64,000 bases of DNA from Clostridia bacterium (GTDB taxonomy: Bacteria > Bacillota > Clostridia > Oscillospirales > CAG-272): positions 112,862 to 176,861 of the forward strand of contig JAFVTS010000010.1 of assembly GCA_017503105.1 (NCBI GenBank). The letters are read 5' to 3'. Shown here in pieces: positions 26,901 through 36,300 of the stretch (position 1 is the first letter of the stretch; every line of letters starts with the position of its first letter). The notes beneath the pieces are model-generated. The model saw only the letters and a list, made by a program, of their open reading frames with translations, was not told where the DNA came from and searched no databases. The translations under genes and the position numbers were made by a program.

Positions 26901-29783
26901 GAAGCAAAGGCGCTTATGTATCTTATCACGGGTGACGAGGTCTACGGCTACGAGGCAGTCCTCGGAATAAAGAATTTTATGAACACCCTTGATATTCGTT
27001 GGATATACAGCGACCAGTGCCGCGAGTTCGGCTCGGTTATGTTCGTTGCGGCGGAGATCTACGATTGGTGCTACTCTCTTCTTACAGAGAAGGATAAGGA
27101 AGATATAATGCTCGGCGTCGAATACCTCGTTTGCCGTGCTGAAACGGAGAAGATTTCAGAGTATTCGGGGACTCATACCACCGCGATGGAGGTCGGCTTC
27201 CCGCCGTCGGGTCAGGGAGCTATATCGGGGCACGGCTCTGAGGCGCAGATACTTCGCGATTATCTCGCGGCTGCTATCGCCTTCTACGACGAGGACCCCA
27301 CCTGGTACGACTATATTGCAGGAAGAGTTTATAACGAGTTCGTCGCGTTCAGAAATCTTTATTACACGTCTACGGGTATTTATCCGCAGGGAAGCGGCAA
27401 CTACGCGAACCACAGATTCCGCTTCGATCTTTTCTCCGCGTGGATGCTCTCCGAAATGCCGGGAGGATATAATCCCTATTCCTCCGATATGGCAAAGGTA
27501 ATGGTATCCTTCGCGGCTCACGAGCGTCCCGACGGACGTATGTTCCCCACGGGTGACGGCTCAGCAGTTCCCACGGGAGCGCAGAATTCATTCATTTCCG
27601 GTGCGCTCTTTGGAAATAAAACGCTTTATTCCGTAGGATTTTCCGAAATGTCGCTCGGCGTTGGCGCGGGCTCTATGACCGCGGCGCAGTTCATTATCTT
27701 CGCGTCGAAGAATCCCGGTCATTCGGAAACACAGTATGACGGAATTCCCGTAATACTTCATAACGGCGGCTTCGTCGGACAGATAGTGTCAAGAGAACGC
27801 TGGGGCGACGCTGATGCTGCCGCGGTATTTATGAAGATCGGTGAGCGCTCGACGGCAAACCACGAGCACGCCGATTCGGGCACGTTCCAGATCTATTACA
27901 AGGGTCTTTTCACGGGCGATTCGGGCGTTTACACCGCTTACGGCTCGGCGCACCACGTCTACTATCACAGAGCAACGGTAGCGCACAACGGACTTCTTAT
28001 ATATGACCCGAGCAGCTACGACGGCACTCTCGCCGCCGACGGCACTCCCAAAAACGCCGCCGCGTATTGGTACTCGGGAAGCCAGAGAAAATTAGGCGAA
28101 ACGTCGTCTATCGAAACCTGGAAAACCTCCGAAACATACAACACGGGTACGGTCTTAGGCGTAAAATACGCGTACCGTGACGAGGCGAAGACCGAAGCCG
28201 ACTACGCTTATATCGCGGGCGACATCACAGCCTCTTACCCTGTTGGCACGGCGGAATGCGTCGAAAGACGTATGCTGACGGTATACACGGGTGACGAGAG
28301 CGTTCCGATGTATCTCTTCGTTTATGACGACGTGAACGCCCTTGACGCCTCTTATGAAAAGAGATTCGTTCTCCACGCGGGAGCGGAGCCCGTGCTTGAT
28401 GAGGTCGGACGCACCGTCACCGTAACGGAGGGCGAAGGAAAGCTCGTTCTCACCTCTCTTATCGGAGCTGACAGAATGGACGCCCTTGGCGGTGAGGGCA
28501 AGACCTTCCTTATAAACGGCGTTAACTGCACACCCGCAAACGGCTCGGCGGGCGGCGAGTGGGGAAGAGTGGAAATAGTTACAGAGGGTGGTGAAAAGCA
28601 TTCGAAGCTTCTCAACGTCATATACGTAACGGGTGCTGAGAACAGCGACCTTCCTTCCCCCGAGCTTCTCGCGGCTGAGAACGTTTGTGCCGCAAGGCTC
28701 GGAAACACCGTTGCCGTATTCCTTCCCGCTAAAAGCTACGTTTGCGAAGAGTTCTCGGTTGACGCTCTCGGAGAGGGCGAGGTAAGATACTTCGTCTCGG
28801 GCGAGCTTGTCGGCACTTGGAGCGTTTCCGTCGACGGCGTCAAGGTCACGGACGTCGTTATTCCCGAGGGAGAGGGAGTCGTCGAGTTTACGGCTCCTGC
28901 AGGCACGGCGGTATTCACGCCGAGCGAGGACGTTCCCGAGGTTATGATAAAATATAACACCTTCGGCGGCACAATGGAAGGAGACGACGTTGATTGCTCC
29001 TCGGTTGGCGATACGGTCAAGCTTCGCACCGACGTCACGAGGGGTGAGGACGAGTTCGTAGGCTGGTACACCTCTCCCGATTTCAAAGACTCCGAGCTCG
29101 TGACGGAGCTCACACCTGCCTCTGCGGGAGTCATTACCGTCTATGCAAAATATAAGACCGTTGCTATCTCCGAGGACTACGAAAGCCGTGATTTCGCCTT
29201 TGGAGAAAGCAATCTCACGGTTGACGAAATATTATACGTAGGAAAGGACAAGACGGGATCTTGGTTTGAGGTCCTGACGGATGAGTCTACGGGTAATAAG
29301 TACCTCAGCGTTTCAAGAACCGAGAAGGATATGCAGATAGATTCAAGGGTTGAAGTATCAAGCTTTGCGGCATCTTACGACACGGTCATAACCTACGAGG
29401 TAGATTTAGCCCTGAGCGGAGATAAAACGCCTCTTGGCTCTTCGTTTATGCTTCGTGAGAGCACGACGAGCCAAAGAGTCACTCTCTTTAGCACGGGCAC
29501 GGACGGTGCTGTCACCTTTGGCGGGCAAACGCTGTTCCGTCTTGGTTCCGAGTTCAAAACGGTGATAGTCAGCGTCGATTTCGCAAACGGTCTTATTTAC
29601 GCCTATGCCAAGGACGGCACGGAGCTTGCGACGGTGGAATTCACCGTTCCCGAGGCATCCGAAGCACAAAGCACTCTTGAGTGGATGTCTAAATTAGCTT
29701 TCACCTTCAATTGGTGGATGGGCTCGGGCGAAGAGCTCCTTATAGACAACGTAAAAGTTTACACGGGTGCCTATTTAGCCTAA
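23994..29783 (+). CDS. giant secreted heparinase II/III-like protein with central catalytic region (giant 3)
   Basis: 1929 aa from the ATG at 23994, chosen because it overlaps the stop of the upstream ORF and begins a signal/anchor segment (residues 4-30, very hydrophobic). Only a weak ribosome site (AAAGCGGG) is present, fitting translational coupling. Residues about 35-200 are a beta-rich domain not found in the other giants. A B-repeat plus sandwich follows (nt 24780-25660), then a second pair (25670-26560). The heparinase-like region runs from about residue 902 (GEHPRLMLNAG) to 1645, with YDWCYS, SGHGS, GSGNYANHR and the canonical NHEHADSGTFQIYYKG at 1289-1304. A third B-repeat and sandwich close the protein. 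The catalytic region thus lies between modules, not at the N-terminus. It is a distinct subfamily from giants 1, 2 and 4, with probably different cleavage chemistry or substrate. Confidence 0.83.
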   Translation: MKKHLKIAVAVIVFAVVIAVGTVIALGLGDPAVTVEKYNLTFKDTVYLTYAVRFDNLPSGAEKGILVWDEPQSEYTVNASGYTKITNHSGTVNFGNGTCYIYDYKGIAAKEMTDSVYIVGYIKDGDNYTYSELSKFGVLHYAYNKLGYTGEGTTNAKFAELLQSLLQYGTEAQKYFGYNVGNLATDKYYLLELDGGKLDDLSTFGLYKEGIELNVTAPAAKDGAGFAAWVASDGEYLSFEPSFTYTVQGANEKLTALYSKTNLNLVLNGGALAAGDVTEYDPAADTALPIPTKANSVFEGWYTSQSFDVGTRVEKIPAGTSGVVTLFARWSTTLVDNDFESSNIDVNHGTASHGGVSVNANKVGSAAKTETDANNNKYLKMSVEAEDAIVSASSSTYNLTHFNEQSISIQLDLAKIGGVDLLRTNINIATSGSAYGQLTIATVNPTTGNVSLAGSSKVIATVGEEFVTLRLVVDFAAGDGIAYDADGNELDRVKLAVPTNNKGNPQPASLAEWQKVATNYLLYCYMKNSSYSTTGAVASIAYDDIFIADGNSFRNDEPTNIVYVTNGGTLQEGASSYMPGVGLPSLPTPKREGYVFDGWYSEYPPSVLSRPISSVGAQAAGTVTLFAKWNLFKMDYEGYTVDAGDGQTVTDEDGNTVTNPGKKVVGGINHATVGKIGSYMRTKTEDGNTYLEWHNGTGYDSFVQADTVAEIVGKIGVDKTYTMSVDLAKLDGTDAFKTSFTVCSGSRRIPLFNVTAAGEVYLGSTKDVLITTLTSSFKTVTVTLDLDTGALYSANESKRLLCAEAVLPSGFDSFADFLAAADRLFSFRLSSYTEGTILLDNIEIYAESFNVFVTADEEDQESRTEELKEEISRFEYSSEHTVGEHTSMEIGVFEPDARPVAGEHPRLMLNAGTLEAIRAAFALPENSEYANGLVNAAGRVTDGILPEAYEHTSGRKGVHNYDGNILYSLEAKALMYLITGDEVYGYEAVLGIKNFMNTLDIRWIYSDQCREFGSVMFVAAEIYDWCYSLLTEKDKEDIMLGVEYLVCRAETEKISEYSGTHTTAMEVGFPPSGQGAISGHGSEAQILRDYLAAAIAFYDEDPTWYDYIAGRVYNEFVAFRNLYYTSTGIYPQGSGNYANHRFRFDLFSAWMLSEMPGGYNPYSSDMAKVMVSFAAHERPDGRMFPTGDGSAVPTGAQNSFISGALFGNKTLYSVGFSEMSLGVGAGSMTAAQFIIFASKNPGHSETQYDGIPVILHNGGFVGQIVSRERWGDADAAAVFMKIGERSTANHEHADSGTFQIYYKGLFTGDSGVYTAYGSAHHVYYHRATVAHNGLLIYDPSSYDGTLAADGTPKNAAAYWYSGSQRKLGETSSIETWKTSETYNTGTVLGVKYAYRDEAKTEADYAYIAGDITASYPVGTAECVERRMLTVYTGDESVPMYLFVYDDVNALDASYEKRFVLHAGAEPVLDEVGRTVTVTEGEGKLVLTSLIGADRMDALGGEGKTFLINGVNCTPANGSAGGEWGRVEIVTEGGEKHSKLLNVIYVTGAENSDLPSPELLAAENVCAARLGNTVAVFLPAKSYVCEEFSVDALGEGEVRYFVSGELVGTWSVSVDGVKVTDVVIPEGEGVVEFTAPAGTAVFTPSEDVPEVMIKYNTFGGTMEGDDVDCSSVGDTVKLRTDVTRGEDEFVGWYTSPDFKDSELVTELTPASAGVITVYAKYKTVAISEDYESRDFAFGESNLTVDEILYVGKDKTGSWFEVLTDESTGNKYLSVSRTEKDMQIDSRVEVSSFAASYDTVITYEVDLALSGDKTPLGSSFMLRESTTSQRVTLFSTGTDGAVTFGGQTLFRLGSEFKTVIVSVDFANGLIYAYAKDGTELATVEFTVPEASEAQSTLEWMSKLAFTFNWWMGSGEELLIDNVKVYTGAYLA

Positions 29784-29794
29784 TAAATATACGC

Positions 29795-29835
29795 AAGCCG
29801 CCTTTCTCTCCGTCTTGGGGAAGGGCGGCTTTTTT
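29795..29835 (+). terminator. Rho-independent terminator of giant 3
   Basis: AAGCCGCC (29795-29802) pairs with GGCGGCTT (29824-29831), followed by T residues. Confidence 0.85.
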
Positions 29836-29871
29836 CGTCCAAAAAGCCCGAAAGACGTGAAAATGCGGAAA

Positions 29872-29891
29872 GCGAAATTAAGATACTCCCG
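29872..29891 (+). repeat. intergenic motif GCGAAATTAAGATA, copy 1
   Basis: GCGAAATTAAGATACTCCCG; differs by one base from the copy at 29928-29947 and is preceded by AAATGCGGAA. Partial relatives occur at 11844-11858 and, more degenerate, near 2369 and 20704. Confidence 0.6.
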
Positions 29892-29927
29892 TATGGACGT
29901 CAAAGGCGGTCCGTAGAAATGCAAAAT

Positions 29928-29947
29928 GCGAAATTAAGATATTCCCG
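29928..29947 (+). repeat. intergenic motif GCGAAATTAAGATA, copy 2
   Basis: GCGAAATTAAGATATTCCCG, 56 bp after copy 1, with 19 of 20 bases the same. Confidence 0.6.
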
Positions 29948-30099
29948 CAGGGCAGGGGAACGCCGCTTCGCTACTCGCCGAGGAAGACTAAAAAACGGTG
30001 GAAGAAAAGTTGCACAAATTTTCAAAAGCCTTTATGTAACATATGCACAAACCTATTGCAAATTTAAGAATATTTTCATAAAAATAATACTTTTTTACA

Positions 30100-30128
30100 T
30101 TGACAATTTGTTTTTTATGAGATACAAT
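30100..30128 (+). promoter_or_regulatory. distal promoter of giant 4
   Basis: TTGACA (30100-30105), 17 bases, TACAAT (30123-30128). Confidence 0.65.
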
Positions 30129-30241
30129 ATTAACACAACACAAAAACATCCTATATATATTAAAGAAGTTCTCTGACTATTATTCCACTATTTGATTTTG
30201 ATTATAACTTTTAACTTATAGTGATATGCTATAATTTATAT

Positions 30242-30271
30242 TTGACTGTAAATATGTTTTTATGGTATAAT
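30242..30271 (+). promoter_or_regulatory. proximal promoter of giant 4
   Basis: TTGACT (30242-30247), 18 bases, TATAAT (30266-30271), 53 bp before the start codon. Two tandem promoters suggest control by more than one signal. Confidence 0.65.
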
Positions 30272-30324
30272 CAATACAAAAAAATCAGGTGTAAAAAAAT
30301 TCATATAAATAAGGAGAAAAAGTT

Positions 30325-33300
30325 ATGAAAGCAAAGATTTTCGGCTTTGGCACCTTGCTTTTGACCGTGATCGCCACCGTTTCCGTCCTTGCGTTTTTGG
30401 GCGATGCTCCGAAGAGCGCGGATGAGAACGGCTTTGAGATCTCGACGGTGTCCGAGGATACTGAAAAAATAGTTATCGCGAGCTCGGACGGCACTAAATT
30501 CGCGCTTTACTTCAGCGCGGATTCCGTACAGGCTGACCAAGCCCTCGCAAGTGATATTGATAAGCTCGCAAGAGAACTCTACGGAGTTCGCTTCCGTGCG
30601 AAATCCGACGTGGCAGCTCCCGAGACCCCCGACGAGCACGAAATACTTATCGGAAACACCGTAAGAGCGGAGTCGCAGGCGTTTCATAACGAGGTGCTCG
30701 CCTCGGCACCCCTGCCCGAGGATATGGTTTGGGGCTTTGCTTACGAAAACGGCAAGCTTCTCTTCGTTGCGAACAGCGCACTTGCTTACGAGTTCGGAAG
30801 CGTCGAGTTTCTTGATTATCTGAGAGAAAACGATTTCACCGTTCCCTCTGACCTTCGTTACATAGGACTTAAGACCCGCGCGGAATACGACGCGGAGCTT
30901 GAGGCGGACGCAGAGCTTCGCCGTCAGATGCGTATAAAAGAGCTTCTTGCGATGAACTCCGCGTTCAAGCAGAGCGATTTTGGCGGCGCTCCGCAACAGA
31001 TGCCCACGGACAGATACGAGGATCCGCACACCTATCCTACGGCAAATCAGCATCCGAGGTACTTCCTTGCGGGCGCGGATCTTGAAGAGATATATTATAA
31101 CTTTATGGAAAACCCCGATTATCTCTTCATAAAGAATAAAATACTTGAGTATGCGGAGGCCGAGAACTTTACGGGCATCTTCCCCGAGAAGGTAGGTGCT
31201 TCGGGCGAGGTATACCGTTTTAACTCGACTATAATCGCGCAAATGGAAGCTAAGGCTTTTATGTACCTTATGACGGGTGATGAGATTTACGGATACGAGG
31301 CGATAATCGGGGCAAAGAACGCGATTCTCACCGTTCACTATACCACCGACCTTCATATGGACGTCTACCACGGTCCGAGCCAGGTTATGGTAAACGTAGC
31401 GAAGGTATACGATTGGTGCTACGACCTTCTCACAGATGATGATAAAAATCAGATAATCGCGGGTGTTTCCAACGTTCTCGGTCCTCAGATGGAGTCGGGA
31501 ATGCGCTTCCCCCCCGATGGAATGAATGCCGTTTCGGGTCACGGAACGGGCCCGCAGTTCATCCGTGACTGGATGACGGTGGCTATCATCTTCTACGACG
31601 AGATGCCCTCTTGGTGGGACTTCGTCGGCGGCAGATTTTATCAGTACTACGTTCCCGTAATCAACGTCGCCTCCGAGAACGGCTGGGCGTCGCAGGGAAC
31701 GGTCACCTACGGTGACTCAAAGTACTTCACGCGCTCTTGGGCAGCCTTCCTCGTAAAGACGACGACGGGTGAGTTCCCCTATACCGAGGATTTCCAAAAA
31801 TGCGCGTACTACTACTTCAGCTATATTCAGCCGAACGGAAAGTACTTCCAGACGGGAGACGGCTCGCGTGCCGCTGACGGATGCGGGATCACGGACAGCT
31901 GCGCTTATATGTTTTTAGCAGCGGCACTCTTCGACGATCCCACGATCGGCGCTATGGCGAAATATTATTCGGAACAGTATCAGCATTTTTCATACTCCTT
32001 TACCACGGAGATAACCGCTCCCGTTATGCTCATTCTCCGTACTCTCGGCCCCGATATTGAAGAGGAAGCGAGAGAAAATATAGACCTTATCCAGTATTTT
32101 GAAGCTCCCGCGGCAACTATGACCGCGCGTGATTCGTGGGACGAGGACGGCGCTGCCGTGCTTATGAGAATGGGCACGATGACGATGGCAAACCACGACC
32201 TTTGCGACCACGGAACCTTCCAGATATATTATAAGGGCCTTCTTGCGGGCACGTCGGGCTCTTACAAGAAATACGGTGCTTATATCCACAAATATTACCT
32301 TCAGGCGACGGTCGCGCACAACGGCCTTCTCGTATTCGACCCCGCGCTTGCGGATGACGAGCCCGTCTACGGCACTAAGGCTCCTTGCTCGGATGAGAGC
32401 TGCGATCACACCGAGTGTACGGTAGATTACGACACCATCCTTAACGCCGCGCGTTATTATTACTCGGGCAGCCAAAGGGCTCTTCCATCCCCTCCAAGCA
32501 TAGAGTCGTGGACGGACGGAAGCTACGAGATGGGCACGATGCTCGGTGCCGATTGGGAATATAATCTCGACGGCTCGGCAAAGTACGCGTACATTGCGGC
32601 GGATCTGTCTATGGCGTACCCCACCGCGGCTGCAAGCTACGTCGGCAGAAAGATGCTTACTATCTTCTTGGACGACGAGGAAATGCCGCTTCTCTTCTTC
32701 ACCTACGACCAGGTCGTTTCAAAGGGTGAGGACTTCACTAAATATTGGCTTTTGCACACTGTAAAGGAGCCCGAAATAGATGAGGAAAACCTCTCCGCTA
32801 CCGTTATCGAGGGCGGCGGACGTCTTGTCCTTCAGTCACTTTCGGGTATGCAGAATATAACCAAGATAGGCGGTCAGGGCAAGGACTTCTGGATCAACGG
32901 CAAGAACTGCACAGACGCCTTTACGGACTCCGACGCTTATTATAAGAAGATATGGGGCAGACTTGAGCTTACCACGACGGGCAATCTTTCGGACAATATG
33001 TTCCACGCGATGTACGTGACCGATGCCGAGAGCACGAGGACGCTTGATATAGAATCGTGGAAGAACGAGCAGGTAGAGTACGCGAAGGTCCTTGACAAGA
33101 TAGTTGCCTTCACGAACACGAGAGCCGAGGCACAGTCCAAGGAGTTCTCCTTCGAAACGGAGGGCAAGGGTCTTTACGAGTATTACGTCGCGGGCGTTGA
33201 GACAGGCACGTGGAAGGTCAAGGTCGACGGCGTCGTAGTAGCAAACGCGTATGCCGACGCGGGCGAGGGCTTCATTACGTTCAAAGCTCCTCTCGGCAAG

Positions 33301-36300
33301 GTGACCCTCACCCCCGGTCCCGACGTTATAGGAGCTAACGGCGGCAGGATCAAGTATTCTATGAGCGGAGGAAGAGTAGAGGGCGATTATCCCATCGTTT
33401 ATCAGAACGACACCGTAACGCCTCTTCCCACGAACGTAATAAAGCCGAACTGCACCTTCCTCGGCTGGTATCTCTCTCCCACCTTCGAGCCCGAAACGCA
33501 GGTGACCGAGATCCCGATGGGACTTACGGGCACCGTAAACGTTTACGCAAAGTGGTTGAACAATATCATAACCATAGATTATAACGCCACTCCCAACAAC
33601 ACGATAAACGCGGTTACGAATTCTTCTACCGTGAACAGAGTCAAGTATGACCTCAACAATTCAAATGGCTCATCATTTATCTCTAAAAAGGACGAGGACG
33701 GCACATCTTACCTTGAGTGGCGCGAGGGTGCGGGCGCTCCCTTCTTTACGACCTCGGATTCCAGTACGAATTACGCCTCGATAACCGCAGACGACGAGTG
33801 TGCGTCCTTCACGGTAACTCTTTCAAGAAACGGCGACGAGCCGATAATGGGCTCGCAGTTCAGGATCTACACCCGAAAGGACGTAACCGGTAACGAGGGC
33901 TCGAACTATATCACCAGACAGTATATCTTCACCGTAAATGAAAAGGGTGAGGTAAGGCTCGGCGACTCTGCGGGCGGTCCTGTCGTGACGGTTCTCACGG
34001 AAGAGAAAACTACCTTGCGCGTGGTAATGGACTTCAAGAACGAAGAGATAAGAGCACACGACGATTACGGTAACATAGTCGCGCGCACGAGCGTAAAGGT
34101 AAAGGAGCTTTCGGGAGCCGCAAATATGTCCGAGTGGCGTAAGCTCCTTGATTCCATTATCTTCTATTGGATGTCGAACTCTTCCGCCGCTGACGCGTCT
34201 ATGAAGATTTACGGCATAAAGATAGACGAGGGTGACAGATTCAAGGATATGGAGCCCGAGGACGGAATGATAGTTTACGGACTGAACGGCGGAGGCAAGC
34301 TTCCCTCCGGTTATCCTGAGTATTATTCCAAAGAAGCTCCGACCGAGCTTCCTCTCCCCAATCCCATAGGCACTAACGTTTTCCGCGGCTGGTATACAAC
34401 GCCCACCTTTGACGAGGGCACGGAGATATCAGAGATTCCCGCCGACACGACGGGCGCGTTCTTCGTATACGCAAAATGGAGCGTGAACGTAGTAAACGAG
34501 AACTATATCACGACTAATATCAACACGAGTTCGGCGGATGCCGGAGCTAACGGCATTACTTACAGACCGAATAAGGTAGAGGGCGCGTCCTTCGTCACCA
34601 AGACCGATTCCGACGGCACGAGATATCTTGAATGGCACGAGGGAGGCTCGGGCGGAAATCCGTTCATCATTATGACCAACGGCGCGATAGCTGCCTCGGC
34701 TGATAATTCGATAAGCTACGAGTTCACCTTCTCCAAAAACGGTGACGATCCTCTTCCTTCGTTCTATATGAGAACCTTGGCGAAGGTCGATGTCGACGGC
34801 AACAAGCTTGCCACGAACAACAATCTTCCCTTCTTCAAGGTCGTAGAGGGCGGAGTATACCTTGCGGATAACTGCTATACTACGACGGTAGATCCCGGTG
34901 ATATAAAGATCTGTGACGTCACGGATTCCAAGGTCACGGTAAGAATAGTCGTTGACTTCGACGCTTGTCAGATAAAGGCGTATACAGACGACGGAAGCGT
35001 GCTCACGCGTGATTTCAAGATTCCCGAAAGCTCAGGCGCGAAAACGGGAGCCGAATACAGGTCTACGTTCACCGAGTACACCTTCTATATGATGACTACC
35101 ACCTCCGCGAGCGTAACGAACGCCTCCGTCAGAATCTACAACTTCAAGATAGACACGGGCAACGTGTTTGAAAGCACCGAGGCGCTTGACGGAAAGATAG
35201 CGTACTTCACGAATGGCGGCAAGCTTCCCGAGGACGCTCCGAATGAGTATTCGAAGGATGCTCCGACCGTCCTTCCCATACCCACTCTTGACGGATATAC
35301 GTTCGAGGGCTGGTACACGAGCGCGGCGTTTGCCCAAGGAACGGAGATCACCGAGATACCCGCGACCCAAACGGGTGCGGTCTACCTCTACGCAAAGTGG
35401 TCTAAGCTTCCCGATAACGGTAAGATCAATTACAATCTCGGCGGCGGAACGCTTCCTGCGGGCGCACCCGAAAGATTTAATTTAAACGGCACGACGGTTC
35501 TTCCCACGCCGACTAAGGATAACGCTATATTCCAGGGCTGGTACACCACCGAGGAGTACGAAGAGGGAACGCTCGTTACCTTTATCCCCGAGGGCACGAC
35601 GGGTGAGTTTACCGTCTTCGCAAAGTGGATAAGCACGGTTATAAGCGAGGATTACTCAAATACCGAGGTCGACATTCCCGAATCGACGACCAAGACGGTA
35701 AACGGAATCAGTTACAACGCGGGCAGCTCGGGTGAGCCGAAGCCCGGCTCGTGCTTCAAGACCGTCGATGAAAGCGGAAACGTTTATCTCAAGGCTCAGC
35801 TCGAAGCAAAAAATGCCGTTATCGGTGTTATGAGCTCAAGCTATAACCTTACTCATTTCACTAACACCGCCGTTTCTTACGAGTTTGACCTTAAGAAGCT
35901 TGAGGGTGTGACGATGCCCGACTTCACCTTCCGCCTTACAACGTCGGGTGGAAATCTCGGAAGCTTCGTGATATTCAAAATGGATGGCACGACGGGCGAG
36001 ATGAAGCTCAATGGCTCTGAAAAGGTATTTGGTACTGTAACCGAGGAGTTCACGACCGTAAGAATAGTTATTGACTTTGCGACAGCGACGATAAGCGCAT
36101 ACGGTGATGGCGAAGTCAAACTCGATGCGGTCCACCTTGACGTTCCCACCGTCAAGGCGGGTCAGAATCAACCTGCGACGCTCGTCGAGTGGCAAAAGGT
36201 CGCTGCAAACTACCTCTTCTACGCTCTTATGAACAGACCCTCCGGTGTTACGGGAGCTGTGGCTGTCGGATTTGATAACCTTAAAATAGTAGACGGCAGG

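Larger units (their letters stand above)
29784..30324 (+). other. gene-free region before giant 4
   Basis: Contains the terminator at 29795-29835, two near-identical 20-bp motif copies (29872-29891 and 29928-29947), two promoters (30100-30128 and 30242-30271), an inverted repeat TTATAG/CTATAA near 30216-30234, and a very AT-rich leader. A frame of 85 codons at 29919-30176 is not convincing. Confidence 0.7.

Noticed and set aside
29919..30176. 85-aa ORF between giants 3 and 4
   Set aside because: No ribosome site, starts within the repeat motif and crosses a promoter; the sequence reads as noise.
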